A stretch of 64,000 nt of DNA from an uncultured Flavobacteriaceae bacterium (GCA_947500385.1 CANMSA010000005.1:62001-126000); one strand, 5' to 3'. Numbered from the stretch's first letter, positions 53,898 through 63,079 are shown. Notes: generated by a model from the letters alone, not told the origin. Numbers and translations are program-made.

Positions 53898-54591
53898 GTT
53901 CGGAAGCTCTTACCTGTTTTACTTTTTTATCTTCTACTATCACCCCATCTTTCAAATGCACGATGCGCTTGCACATATCGGCAATGTCGGGTTCGTGTGT
54001 TACGACCAAAATCGTATTCCCTTCGTCGTTAATATTCTGGATCAGCTCCATTACTTCGTAAGACGTTTTACTATCCAAGGCTCCTGTAGGCTCATCGGCC
54101 AATAGTACTTTTGGTTCCGCGGCCATCGCCCTAGCGATCGCAACCCGTTGTTTTTGCCCCCCAGAGAGCTCGCTAGGCAAGTGGGTAGCCCAGTCTTTAA
54201 GGCCTACTCTACTTAAATAATTCACCGCTTTTTCTTGGCGTTCCTTTCTTCCTACTTTCTGATAATACAAGGGCAAGGCCACATTTTCCATGGCGTTCTT
54301 GTAATTGATCAAATTAAAAGATTGAAAAATAAAGCCCAAGAACTTGTTTCGGTATTGCGCCGCTTTGGTCTCGTTCAAGTTTTCTATCGGTACCCCATCC
54401 AAGACATAGTCACCCGAATCCGGATTATCCAACATTCCCAGTATGTTTAACAAGGTAGACTTACCAGATCCCGAAGACCCCATGATAGCCACTAATTCCC
54501 CTTCTTCTACCGAAAAGTCGATCCCCTTTAGCACGTGAAGGGAATTGCTTCCCATTTTATAGGATTTGTGAAGATTTTTTATTTGAATCAT
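53890..54591 (-). CDS. MacB/LolD-type ABC ATPase, the only ATPase of the export operon
   Basis: 233 residues. Walker [10 protein letters not shown] at 38-46, Q-loop FIFQSFNL (about 87-94), signature LSGGQKQR at 142-149, Walker [13 protein letters not shown] with Asp166-Glu167, and the switch His in VVTHEPD. It powers mechanotransmission rather than transport through the membrane, as in MacB. It stands between the two permease-permease-adaptor modules, so it probably serves both. Confidence 0.96.
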   Translation of the reverse strand: MIQIKNLHKSYKMGSNSLHVLKGIDFSVEEGELVAIMGSSGSGKSTLLNILGMLDNPDSGDYVLDGVPIENLNETKAAQYRNKFLGFIFQSFNLINYKNAMENVALPLYYQKVGRKERQEKAVNYLSRVGLKDWATHLPSELSGGQKQRVAIARAMAAEPKVLLADEPTGALDSKTSYEVMELIQNINDEGNTILVVTHEPDIADMCKRIVHLKDGVIVEDKKVKQVRASEHV

Positions 54592-54688
54592 ATTGAATCA
54601 GATTAGTAGTTTGGTGCCTTTCGAAGCTGGTTCTGCTATAAGACACTTAAGACGTTCATTTGTTACAAGAAATGTTTATTTTTTTTAA

Positions 54689-55807
54689 CTAGTTGTTATC
54701 TGCGAACTCCTGAGGCTTTATCTCGTTCCATACCTTTACTTTGTCACCTTCCGAAATGCCCGACTTTATCTCTACATAGATACCATCACTGATGCCCAAT
54801 TCAATGTCTTTGCGTTCGAACTCCTGGTCTCCCTTTTCCACTTCTACGTAGGGCTTTTTGGTAACCGAATCAAAATGCACCAACGCCTCTTTGAGAGCGA
54901 GTACGCTATCTGCCTTTGCAAGAATGATGGAAGCATTGGCGCTAAGTCCCGCTCGAATAAAGGTCGTGTCACTTTTGGTCAGTGTCCCTTTAATTTCAAA
55001 TTGTATCGCACCGTTTTCCTCATTGCCCTTCGGGGCGATATAATCTAATACGGCATCAAATTTTTGGTTTTCGATGGCCCCTACGGTTATTTCCAATGGC
55101 AGGTTTTCCGAAATTTTCCCCACTTCGGACTCATCCACCTTGCCTTCAAATATCATTTTCTCCACATCGGCGATCGCCGCAATGGTGGTTCCTTCGTTGA
55201 AATTATTGCTTTCGATGACCTGGTTTCCAACCTCCACGGGCACTTCCAGCACCATACCGCTCACAGTGGCACGAATTTGGGTGTTGGCCGCACTCCCGTA
55301 CCCTTTGGCCGTTCCGGTCTTCACGATATCGTACCTTTTATTTGCGGCCCCATAGGCTTGTTTGGCCTGGTCAAAACTTACCTCGGCCCGTTCCAAATCA
55401 ACCTTTGAGATCACCCCTTTGGCAAAAAGGCTTTTCTGGCGATCCATGTTCCGCTTCTGGTCATCCAAACTAATTTTAGCTTCATCAATGGCATTACGGG
55501 CATCGTTCAAAGCATTTAAATTGGGAACTACTTTTACACGGCAAATCAAATCGCCCGATTTCACATAGTCGCCACCTTCGACAAAGACCTCTTCGATAAC
55601 GCCGGAAATGTTCGGTTTGATCAATACCTCTTCCAAGGGAAGAATACTCCCAGTAGCGACCGTTTTCCTGACAATATTTTGTTTGGAAGGCTCCTCGACT
55701 TCATAGCGCACGGGATCCTCGGTATTTTTCTGATATAGGTAATACATTGCCCCCCCAAAAGCCAGTACGAGGATAAGCAAGATTGCGATGGTGACTGTTT
55801 TTTTCAT
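54689..55807 (-). CDS. periplasmic adaptor of the MacB-type exporter (first copy)
   Basis: 372 residues with the same order of parts as the adaptor at 50253: N-terminal anchor (about 4-24), lipoyl half (PLEEVLIKPNISGVIEEV), alpha hairpin (about 100-165), second lipoyl half (RATVSGMVLEVPVEVGNQV), beta-barrel (MIFEGKVDESEVGKI) and membrane-proximal domain (IELGISDGIYVEIKSG). The two adaptors share many identical segments, so they come from a module duplication. The 97-base gap to the ATPase gene shows no clear promoter. Confidence 0.94.
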   Translation of the reverse strand: MKKTVTIAILLILVLAFGGAMYYLYQKNTEDPVRYEVEEPSKQNIVRKTVATGSILPLEEVLIKPNISGVIEEVFVEGGDYVKSGDLICRVKVVPNLNALNDARNAIDEAKISLDDQKRNMDRQKSLFAKGVISKVDLERAEVSFDQAKQAYGAANKRYDIVKTGTAKGYGSAANTQIRATVSGMVLEVPVEVGNQVIESNNFNEGTTIAAIADVEKMIFEGKVDESEVGKISENLPLEITVGAIENQKFDAVLDYIAPKGNEENGAIQFEIKGTLTKSDTTFIRAGLSANASIILAKADSVLALKEALVHFDSVTKKPYVEVEKGDQEFERKDIELGISDGIYVEIKSGISEGDKVKVWNEIKPQEFADNN

Positions 55808-55870
55808 TTTGTATGCAGTTTGATTTGATTGATGTTAGCTAAATTATTTTTTCTGTCTTGAAGCGTTCAA

Positions 55871-57127
55871 CTATTCTGATCGTAAGGCTTCTATTGGGCG
55901 TACTCGTATGGCGCTGTTCGCTGGGATAAACCCGGCCAAAAGGCCTGAAACAATTAAAATCATCAAAGCGATCACCACCACTCCCAAGTTTACATTGGGG
56001 TTGGCGAACATATCTACAGGGCCATTCATATCGAGTACATAATTGATTCCATAAATTAGTAAGGTACCAAAAACAATCCCGGCCATTCCCGAAATGATGG
56101 TCAGGAAAATCGACTCCATCAACACTTGTTTTTTAATCGACCAAGGGCCCTCGCCCAATGCCCGGCGAATTCCAATTTCTTTCGTACGCTCTTTCACCAC
56201 GATCAACATAATATTGCTGACACCGATAATTCCCGAAAGTAATACCAAGATGCCCACAAAGTACGCAACAAATTCCAAGGCTCCGAACAAACGAACCACT
56301 CGGCTGAATTGTTCGAACAAATCAAAATGTCCTATGGCCCGTAGGTCTTGAGGATGTATGGTATGTCGTTCCTTCAAAAACGAAAATATCTGTTCCTTAA
56401 GCACTGTAATGGGTGTGCCGTCTACAGCGGTGATGGCCATCCACCCCACATTGTTCGCACGATTAAACACCTGGGAAAAGGTTGTAAAAGGTGTATAGAT
56501 ATCTTGTTGTGCTTGGTTGTTGCCATTTGCATTGCTTTTATGATACGTACCAATGATCATAAAATTTACCCCGTTTACCTTGATGTAGGTGCCTAAGACC
56601 TCTTCGCCTTTCTCATATAAACTTTTACGCACATCGGTACCGATTACCGCCACTTTTCGGTTTTCCTTTATATCGGAATGATTAATGAACCTGCCCGAGG
56701 TGATATCCATGGGTTGCTGTCGAATAATTTCGGGATAATCGCCGTAAATACTGAAAGAACCGCTCTTTAAACCCCTTATTACATTGTTATTGCCTTGGAA
56801 CCCGCCCGATTGATTTCGAGGCGATACATATCGCAACCCGGGAATATTGTCCCATAGTGCATCTACATCCTCGATCTTGAAGTTAAAGTTACGGTCTTTG
56901 GGTAGCCCTTTGTACGATTTCGTGACCCCTTGAGACCACATAAACATGGTATTGGTAGCAATATCGCCAAAGTCGGCACGAATTCCGTTTTCCAGTCCTT
57001 TACCGGCCGCAAGAAGTATGATTAAAATGAAGATGCCCCAAAACACTCCAAAAGCGGTCAGCACCGTTCTGAACCAATTGGCGGTCAGCACCTGTAAAAT
57101 CTCTCCCCAGCGATCTCTATTAAACAT
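55871..57127 (-). CDS. MacB/FtsX-type ABC permease, type B (first copy)
   Basis: 418 residues. N-terminal RDRWGEILQVLTANWFRTVL, MacB_PCD periplasmic domain, FtsX domain with VKERTKEIGIRRALGEGP, ending in RVRPIEALRSE. It matches the type B permease at 51410 in ending and in loop sequence (FINHSDIKENRKVAVIGTDV resembles FLNRSDTDNSKKVCVIGEET). It lies 38 bases after the type A permease and 63 bases before its adaptor. Confidence 0.94.
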   Translation of the reverse strand: MFNRDRWGEILQVLTANWFRTVLTAFGVFWGIFILIILLAAGKGLENGIRADFGDIATNTMFMWSQGVTKSYKGLPKDRNFNFKIEDVDALWDNIPGLRYVSPRNQSGGFQGNNNVIRGLKSGSFSIYGDYPEIIRQQPMDITSGRFINHSDIKENRKVAVIGTDVRKSLYEKGEEVLGTYIKVNGVNFMIIGTYHKSNANGNNQAQQDIYTPFTTFSQVFNRANNVGWMAITAVDGTPITVLKEQIFSFLKERHTIHPQDLRAIGHFDLFEQFSRVVRLFGALEFVAYFVGILVLLSGIIGVSNIMLIVVKERTKEIGIRRALGEGPWSIKKQVLMESIFLTIISGMAGIVFGTLLIYGINYVLDMNGPVDMFANPNVNLGVVVIALMILIVSGLLAGFIPANSAIRVRPIEALRSE

Positions 57128-57165
57128 GGTTGGTTTGCTTGTTAGTTAATGTTCGTGGCGTTTTC

Positions 57166-58413
57166 TTATTCATCGCGCAATGCAATAATCGGTTTGATAC
57201 GGGCGGCTTTCCAAGCCGGGAAAAAGCCCGCCAGTGCCCCTGCACCAATCAATAGAAAAACGGTTACCAAGGCTACGTTAAAATCGATGGACGGATTCAC
57301 GATATAGTCTATTTCGACCATTGGCCCGAAAATCTCTAAAAGCCCCATACTAAAAATGAGGCCCCCAAACCCAAAAACAGCGGTCACAAAAACCGCCTCA
57401 TGTAAAATGAGGCCAATAACCGATATTGGTTTTGCCCCAAGGGCCTTGCGAATACCTATTTCCTTCGTTCGTTCTTTTACGATGATCAGCATCACATTGC
57501 TTACCCCAACGATTCCTGCTATGATGGTACATATACCCACAAACCAAAAGAAAAATTCAATGCCGCCCGAAAGATTGTGAAAGCGTTTTACCTCTTCCAA
57601 CGTATTAAAGGTATTGATAGCACTGAGATCGTCCGGCGCTACTGTGTGTACTTGTTTTAAATAGGTTTTGAGCTCATTGGTGAATTTTTCGGAATCCACT
57701 AACGATTGTTCAAAGTTTTCAGCGGGTTTCAGGGTAAAATATAGCATATTTAGACGGTCCGCACCATTGAATACTCCTTGGGCGGTAGAAACGGGCATAT
57801 AAATCTTTTCTTCTTCCCTTCCTCCCCCAACATCACCGTACACCCCGACGACTTGAAAGCTCAAGCCGGAAATCTCGATATGTTCCCCGATCGGATCTTC
57901 GATACTTCCCAGAAGCTCTTTATGGATTTTGTTGCTAATTACAACTACTTTCGATTTCTGACGCTGATCGCTATAGTTTAAAAACCGACCATACGACATA
58001 TAGGCATTCTCTAACTGTTGAAAGTCGGGCGAGGTACCCCAAATCGAGTAGGCCCCCGATTCTTTACCGTAATTAATGGAAGCTTGAAAAACCCGATACA
58101 TGGGAGATTTGTACTCTAACTTGTCTTGGTGCACTTTTTCAACCACCTCGTAGTTTTCGTCTCTTAGTTGAATTACACGGCCCGGATTAAGGCCTTTATA
58201 TTCTTTGGTGGTGACCTGGGTCCAAACCCCGATCATGTTGCTGGCATCTCTTTGGAATTCTTTATCGATCCCATTTTGCATGCCTTGCCCAAACCCCAAT
58301 AAAATAACTAGAATAAATATTCCGGATGCAACGGAGACCCCCGTAAGAAACGTTCGTAATTTGTTTTTACGAATCGTATCAAAGATTTCCTGCCACCTTT
58401 CGATGTCGAACAT
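57166..58413 (-). CDS. MacB/FtsX-type ABC permease, type A (first copy), first gene of the export operon
   Basis: 415 residues from the ATG at 58413. A frame extends 16 codons upstream, but this start gives the family N-terminus FDIERWQEIFDTIRKNKL shared with the other three permeases. MacB_PCD periplasmic domain, FtsX domain with VKERTKEIGIRKALGAKP, ending in RIKPIIALRDE (type A). It opens an eight-gene operon A-B-adaptor-ATPase-A-B-adaptor-TolC. Confidence 0.93.
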   Translation of the reverse strand: MFDIERWQEIFDTIRKNKLRTFLTGVSVASGIFILVILLGFGQGMQNGIDKEFQRDASNMIGVWTQVTTKEYKGLNPGRVIQLRDENYEVVEKVHQDKLEYKSPMYRVFQASINYGKESGAYSIWGTSPDFQQLENAYMSYGRFLNYSDQRQKSKVVVISNKIHKELLGSIEDPIGEHIEISGLSFQVVGVYGDVGGGREEEKIYMPVSTAQGVFNGADRLNMLYFTLKPAENFEQSLVDSEKFTNELKTYLKQVHTVAPDDLSAINTFNTLEEVKRFHNLSGGIEFFFWFVGICTIIAGIVGVSNVMLIIVKERTKEIGIRKALGAKPISVIGLILHEAVFVTAVFGFGGLIFSMGLLEIFGPMVEIDYIVNPSIDFNVALVTVFLLIGAGALAGFFPAWKAARIKPIIALRDE

Positions 58414-58531
58414 GTGATTGGTTTTTTTGATTGATGAGCGCAACACAGGGGATTGTTGCACTTCAATAAGACTTGGAGCGTTGACAATTGTTACAACTTC
58501 AATTCTTAAAAAAATGTTAAATAAAAGCTAT

Positions 58532-58747
58532 TCAGCTTTTCATTTTCTTGTATACCACAAAAAATAACACGGCAACCAAAACATATGGAATAGCCATGAG
58601 GTATACGATACCGTTGTTTACCGCCTCTGCGGTAGAGATATTTTCTTCACTCTCGAGCACCGCTCTGCACATCGCGCACTGCGCCGTTACCAGCTGTGGA
58701 GCCAACCACCATACAAATACCAAGAGTGTGCTTATTTTGTTCTTCAT
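58532..58747 (-). CDS. small membrane protein with CxxC, oxidase cluster
   Basis: 71 residues from the ATG at 58747; a frame extends 14 codons upstream. An N-terminal hydrophobic segment (about 8-22) ends at TAQ, like a signal peptide, followed by CAMC (about 24-27), and a second hydrophobic segment (about 50-67, YLMAIPYVLVAVLFFVVY) ends with a Lys-rich tail. Its position just after the DUF420 gene in a cytochrome oxidase biogenesis cluster suggests a copper or thiol role, but I do not recognise the family. Confidence 0.75.
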   Translation of the reverse strand: MKNKISTLLVFVWWLAPQLVTAQCAMCRAVLESEENISTAEAVNNGIVYLMAIPYVLVAVLFFVVYKKMKS

Positions 58748-58805
58748 CTTTAACCAGATCGATCGTGCCACTACCATTTTTTTTACCACATCAAAACCAC
58801 AACCA

Positions 58806-59336
58806 TCATTGGTAGTAAGGAGAGATCATGGCATAGACCACAACCCCTGTAACCGCTACATACAGCCAAATGGGGAATGTAATCTTGGCAATTTTTCGAT
58901 GTGCTTCATATTGCTTTAAATAGGCACGTGCATAGGTTTTCAATACCAAGGGTATAATAACGATACTCAGTAAAATATGGGATATCAATATAAAAAAATA
59001 CACATAACGGAGCACACCTTCCCCTCCGAAAGAAGTGGACTCCGACGTCATATGATACGCTATATACATTAGTAGGAATAAGGCCGACAATACGATACAC
59101 CCTGTCATTAGATTTTGATGTAGCCGTCGTTTTCCATTCTTGATCGCCCATACGGCCATGATCAATAAAACTGCTGTAAGGCCATTGATCGAAGCGTATA
59201 TAGGAGGCAAAAAACCGAGACGCTCTACGTTCGGTATTTTAACCCCAAACAAAATCGCGACTACCAAGGGCACCACAATAGATACCACCGTAATTATCCT
59301 ATTAAATTTTTTCTCCTTTGTTGTAACTGCCTCCAT
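58806..59336 (-). CDS. DUF420 membrane protein, cytochrome oxidase biogenesis
   Basis: 176 residues with five membrane segments (about 12-30, 42-62, 74-92, 108-130 and 152-172). HQNLMTGCIVLSALFLLMYI, ISHILLSIVIIPLVLKTYAR and HRKIAKITFPIWLYVAVTGV match the DUF420/CtaM-like family, implicated in oxidase assembly. It starts one base inside the SCO stop codon (59336 shared), so it is coupled with the SCO gene. Confidence 0.93.
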   Translation of the reverse strand: MEAVTTKEKKFNRIITVVSIVVPLVVAILFGVKIPNVERLGFLPPIYASINGLTAVLLIMAVWAIKNGKRRLHQNLMTGCIVLSALFLLMYIAYHMTSESTSFGGEGVLRYVYFFILISHILLSIVIIPLVLKTYARAYLKQYEAHRKIAKITFPIWLYVAVTGVVVYAMISPYYQ

Positions 59337-60070
59337 TATTCCGCCAGTAATTTTTTGATATCCTCCCGCAAGATAGAAATCTGTTCAGTCTCACCTTCTC
59401 TATTCGTTCCCTGTTCTTCTGAAATCATTCCGCGATAATACACAATAGGATTCCCAAATTGATCGACTCGCGACCGTATGTATCCGTTTTTGTCTATTAA
59501 CGCAAAGAGTCCGGAGTGCTCAAAACCACCGGGGGCCTCTGCATTTTCGGCCGCAAAAATGTAAAACCCGGCATTGGCCAACTCGTATATTTTGTCTCGA
59601 TCCCCGGTCATTAGGTTCCAGTCTAAATCGGTAATTCCGTAGCGTTCGGCGTATGCCTTCAGAACCGAGGGCGTGTCATAATCAGGGGTGATGGAAAAGG
59701 AGGCAATGCCAAAATTTTCCTCCGTCCCAAATTCTTTTTGAATCCCTACCAGGTTCTTGTTCATGATTGGGCAAATCGAAGGACAACTTGTAAAAAAGAA
59801 CTCAACCACATATACCTTGCCGTGGTAATCTTTATCTGAAACCAATAAACTATCTTGGTTCAAGAAGGTAAAAGAAGGCACCCGCCTCTTTTTACCGTTT
59901 TGCAGAATATACGCCAAAGGATCATCATTCGTTTTAAGGTTCATTCGATCATTCTGCACCACCTTTTCGCTTCGTATACGATCTACAATTTTCGGAATAA
60001 CGATAATACCAAATATGAGGACAATCAGGGAAACCCAGACATAGGTATAATTTTTTTTGCCCATACACAT
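59336..60070 (-). CDS. SCO family copper chaperone (SCO1/SenC type)
   Basis: 244 residues; an in-frame ATG two codons in (60064, MGKKNYTY) is an equally good start. N-terminal membrane anchor (about 10-26), then a thioredoxin fold with the copper-binding CxxxC at 96-100 (FFTSCPSICPIM) and the distal His185 (FEHSGLFAL). ITPDYDTPSVLKAYAERYG is typical. It delivers copper to the CuA site of cytochrome oxidase subunit II on the periplasmic side. It is followed by DUF420, and a cysteine-free relative lies upstream. Confidence 0.96.
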   Translation of the reverse strand: MCMGKKNYTYVWVSLIVLIFGIIVIPKIVDRIRSEKVVQNDRMNLKTNDDPLAYILQNGKKRRVPSFTFLNQDSLLVSDKDYHGKVYVVEFFFTSCPSICPIMNKNLVGIQKEFGTEENFGIASFSITPDYDTPSVLKAYAERYGITDLDWNLMTGDRDKIYELANAGFYIFAAENAEAPGGFEHSGLFALIDKNGYIRSRVDQFGNPIVYYRGMISEEQGTNREGETEQISILREDIKKLLAE

Positions 60071-60138
60071 TTCTATTTATTGGATTCCCTAAAAAGCACC
60101 GCAAAAAACACGGAGATGTACATTAGGTCATTGTCCAA

Positions 60139-60771
60139 TCATTCCTTTTCTTTCAGATTATTCTTCTTCAAAGCCAACCGATACTCCGCCAATATAATCT
60201 TGACATCATCGACCATTTTATTATTCAGCTCTGCCACTGAATTTGCATTGAATCCATACTTGGTACCTTCATCTTCATCCGCTGTACGCCCTCGTAGGTT
60301 TAGTTCTTTGTCTACAATGAACACATAGGGAGTCGCCAATTGTTCATCTAGTTCTAAATCTGTCTTCAAGGAAGCAAACACTTTCTTAATGGTATCTTCA
60401 CCAGTGGCTATGAACCGCCATTTTTGCACATCGGTAAAAGTACCCAACTCTTCTTTTAAATCGGTCATCTGTGCTTCACTCCCCTTCGGAGACAGCATTA
60501 TGAACTGCAGGTCGTTGAACTCGTAAAAGCGCTTGTATATCTTTTCATTTAGGTTAAATGCACTTGCTTTTTGACTTGCCACATCGGCTCCCATAAATCC
60601 TAAAATAGTGATTTTGCCTTTCAACACTTCGTTATTTCCCGAGTCGGTCACATCGCTGACCTGTTCGGTAAGGGTAGGAAGCTTTCCGAAATTATACGTT
60701 CCTGATAAAAAAAAGAGGTAGGCCACAATGGGCAGGACAAAAAGTGTGACAAGGACAAGTGTTTTTTTCAT
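60139..60771 (-). CDS. SCO/thioredoxin-like membrane protein without any cysteine
   Basis: 210 residues. N-terminal membrane anchor (about 3-22), then a domain whose order of strands resembles SCO proteins: GKITILGFMGADVAS where SCO has the FTSCPSICP segment, LQFIMLSPKG, TGEDTIKKVF and YVFIVDKELNLRGR. There is no Cys in the whole protein, so it cannot bind copper in the SCO manner. It lies 68 bases upstream of the true SCO gene. Possible roles are a structural partner or a regulator. The SCO relation is my inference from segment order and position. Confidence 0.8.
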   Translation of the reverse strand: MKKTLVLVTLFVLPIVAYLFFLSGTYNFGKLPTLTEQVSDVTDSGNNEVLKGKITILGFMGADVASQKASAFNLNEKIYKRFYEFNDLQFIMLSPKGSEAQMTDLKEELGTFTDVQKWRFIATGEDTIKKVFASLKTDLELDEQLATPYVFIVDKELNLRGRTADEDEGTKYGFNANSVAELNNKMVDDVKIILAEYRLALKKNNLKEKE

Positions 60772-60850
60772 CTTCTGCTACTTGTTTTATCGCGGAATAG
60801 GCCGGAAAACCCAAAAAAGATTTATCGTAAACAGCATACTGTTACCTAGT

Positions 60851-60886
60851 ACACAAAAATAAAAAAGACGGTGTTGAAACCGTCTT
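60851..60886 (-). terminator. Rho-independent terminator after the oxidase subunit IV gene
   Basis: On the minus strand an 8-bp stem AAGACGGT/ACCGTCTT with the six-base loop TTCAAC is followed by the run TTTTTTATTTTTG. It ends the oxidase subunit transcript and separates it from the SCO genes. Confidence 0.92.
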
Positions 60887-60918
60887 ATGATGTTGTTAAT
60901 TTTATATAATAACGGTCC

Positions 60919-61302
60919 TTAGAAGTTCCACTTTACAAAACCTTCCTTATATACGGTATATACATAATCGGCTTCGAACAAAAGAATAAATACCAAATAA
61001 GCGACCAAGAAAATAGGGGTCCATACAATGGCTCTTCTCAAGGAAGATTTTTCATCACGAAGGTGCATAAAATCCCAGGCAATATAATAGGCTTTCACCA
61101 AGGTTAGAATAATGAAAATCCAATTCAACAATTTCATTCCCAAAAAGGAATTACCGGTAAGCATTTGAGGCTTGGTGATACCCAAGGCTACTTCCACGGC
61201 CGTTATAATGGATAAGAAAATCAAAACACCCCAAATTTTGGAGGTATTGGATTTGAACTTCAAAAGTCCTCTGAAAATCTCTAATTTATGTTCGTGTGCC
61301 AT
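60919..61302 (-). CDS. cytochrome c oxidase subunit IV family protein
   Basis: 127 residues with three membrane segments (about 22-42, 54-74 and 90-110). WGVLIFLSIITAVEVALGI and FIILTLVKAYYIAWDFMHLRDE match the bacterial COX4-like/CyoD family, a small accessory subunit of haem-copper oxidases; IVWTPIFLVAYLVFILLFEA is the last segment. It lies 55 bases after the subunit III gene and is followed by a strong terminator. Confidence 0.95.
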   Translation of the reverse strand: MAHEHKLEIFRGLLKFKSNTSKIWGVLIFLSIITAVEVALGITKPQMLTGNSFLGMKLLNWIFIILTLVKAYYIAWDFMHLRDEKSSLRRAIVWTPIFLVAYLVFILLFEADYVYTVYKEGFVKWNF

Positions 61303-61357
61303 TTACTAAAATATTAAGCCTTTACTTGTTATCAACTCTCTTTTCCGAAAGCAAAAA

Positions 61358-62344
61358 TTACACTAGATAGAAGAAGGTAAATACAAATACCCATACCAAA
61401 TCTACAAAGTGCCAATACAGTCCTACCTTTTCAACCATTTCATAATGCCCACGGCGCTCGTAAGTACCTAGGATTACATTAAAGAAAATAATAATATTGA
61501 TGATGACTCCGGAGAATACGTGAAAACCGTGAAAACCGGTAATGAAGAAAAAGAAATCGGCAAACAATCTACTACCGTACTCATTACGAATCAAATTCGC
61601 CCCTTCTACCACTAGTGCGGCATCCTTCATTTTTTCTAAAGTAGCAGCTCTACTGAGTACCGTTTTTTCACCTTGCTTTTCTCCTTCCTGGACAATGGCC
61701 TCCGTACGGATCAGTACATCATCATTGGCTTTTAAACCAGCCATCACTTCGTTTACAGAATAAGATGGAACGTAGCCCTCATTGAAAAACCATACCCCAT
61801 TTTTACGTTCGTGATTCGTTCGCTCACTGGCGATTTCCGTCGCAAAATCGTCTAAGGCAACGCGCTCTCCTGTTTCCGCACTCACAAATTGTAGAATACG
61901 CCCGCCCTTGGTTTCGATCGCACCGTAATCACCCTTGATAAAGGTTGCCCATTCCCAGGCCTGTGAACCCACGAAAATCGCTCCTCCGATAATGGTTAGG
62001 AACATATACCATATCACTGCGGTCTTTTTATTGTTATGGCCCGCATCTACCGCCAATACCATGGTTACAGACGACATAATCAAAATAAAGGTCATGAACG
62101 CCACATAGTACATCGGGAAATTCCCGTGAAAAAAGGGAACGTGAGTGAACACCTCATCTGCAATGGGCCAAGTTTCAATAAATTTAAACCTCGAAAAACC
62201 ATATGCGGCCAAAAAGCCCGAGAATGTCAAAGCATCCGACACCAAGAAAAACCACATCATTAATTTACCATAGCTGGCATTTAGTGGTTTATTACCGCCT
62301 CCCCAAACGTTCTCTTCCGAAGCTGTTGTTACCGATGAATCCAT
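61358..62344 (-). CDS. cytochrome c oxidase subunit III with a long loop insertion
   Basis: 328 residues, long for subunit III. MWFFLVSDALTFSGFLAAYGF (split here as MWFFLVSDALTFSGF and LAAYGF), GSQAWEWATFIKGD, FFITGFHGFHVFSGV and YWHFVDLVWVFVFTFFYLV-type ends are family hallmarks. Between the segments at about 138 and 258 lies an insertion of roughly 120 hydrophilic residues (ASERTNHERKNG, EGEKQGEKTVL) that ordinary subunit III lacks. I believe it is shared by flavobacterial relatives, but could not check. It starts its own transcript to judge by the promoter upstream. Confidence 0.93.
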   Translation of the reverse strand: MDSSVTTASEENVWGGGNKPLNASYGKLMMWFFLVSDALTFSGFLAAYGFSRFKFIETWPIADEVFTHVPFFHGNFPMYYVAFMTFILIMSSVTMVLAVDAGHNNKKTAVIWYMFLTIIGGAIFVGSQAWEWATFIKGDYGAIETKGGRILQFVSAETGERVALDDFATEIASERTNHERKNGVWFFNEGYVPSYSVNEVMAGLKANDDVLIRTEAIVQEGEKQGEKTVLSRAATLEKMKDAALVVEGANLIRNEYGSRLFADFFFFITGFHGFHVFSGVIINIIIFFNVILGTYERRGHYEMVEKVGLYWHFVDLVWVFVFTFFYLV

Positions 62345-62372
62345 AAATTATAAAGTCTGGTTAAAGTTTGTG

Positions 62373-62401
62373 CAAATTTACATTTTTTTCGTGCAAACAA
62401 A
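62373..62401 (-). promoter_or_regulatory. probable promoter of the subunit III gene
   Basis: On the minus strand TTTG (62398-62401), 17 bases, then TAAATTTG (62373-62380), a full match to the -7 consensus. The element ends 28 bases before the ATG at 62344. It would drive the subunit III-IV transcript. Confidence 0.6.
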
Positions 62402-62496
62402 AGCTGAATTGTAATCAAAACAGACTTTCATTTAAAATATTATTTCAATAGGTCGCAAATACCCTATTATTTATGTTTTTGTGTCGATTTACCCTT

Positions 62497-63078
62497 CTAC
62501 TTAACGAACGTCATAAACAGCATGAGGTAAATCCATAAAAGGTCTAAAAAATGCCAAAAGGTCGCCCCCAGCGAAAGTCCTAGATATTCCTCTGAAGAAT
62601 ATCGCCCTTTCAATTGCTTGTACAGGACCACCGATAATGAGATGATCCCCGCGACCACATGGGCAATATGCACTGCGGCAATCAGAAAAACATAGGACAT
62701 CTTTATATTACTGGTGGGGCCTGTGAAATAATACCCGTTGGCAAGCATTTCTTCAAACCCTCGAAACTGTAAAAAAATAAATACAAACCCCAAACCCAAA
62801 GTGATAAAGAGCATGGCGGTACATAAGGCTATTTTGTTTTGTTCAATGGCTTTTCTCGCCGTGAAATAGGTAACACTGCTCATGAGTAATACGGCCGTAC
62901 TAATCAAAAAAGAATTCGGCAATACCAATTCTGAAATCCAATCCTCACGACTGCTGCTAACAATGTAGGCGCTGGTCCACCCGGCGAATCCCATTAGTAG
63001 GCTCACGATACCAAACCAGAGCATCATTTTCTTGGCCCGGTCTGTCTTGTGCTTTTCGCTTCCCTGAGTTAAATCCAT
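62497..63078 (-). CDS. cytochrome c oxidase subunit III-like heme-copper oxidase protein
   Basis: 193 residues with five membrane segments (about 20-40, 52-72, 84-104, 128-148 and 170-190). IAAVHIAHVVAGIISLSVV and ATFWHFLDLLWIYLMLFM are subunit III motifs. This is the short five-helix form (CyoC-like), in contrast to the longer protein at 61358. Two subunit III genes side by side are usual in flavobacteria, to my knowledge. It follows the farnesyltransferase gene with a one-base gap. Confidence 0.92.
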   Translation of the reverse strand: MDLTQGSEKHKTDRAKKMMLWFGIVSLLMGFAGWTSAYIVSSSREDWISELVLPNSFLISTAVLLMSSVTYFTARKAIEQNKIALCTAMLFITLGLGFVFIFLQFRGFEEMLANGYYFTGPTSNIKMSYVFLIAAVHIAHVVAGIISLSVVLYKQLKGRYSSEEYLGLSLGATFWHFLDLLWIYLMLFMTFVK

Positions 63079-63079
63079 A

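Noticed and set aside
58481-58496. ACAATTGT palindromic core upstream of the export operon as an operator
   Set aside because: Only eight symmetrical bases, flanks are out of register, and no known repressor gene is adjacent.
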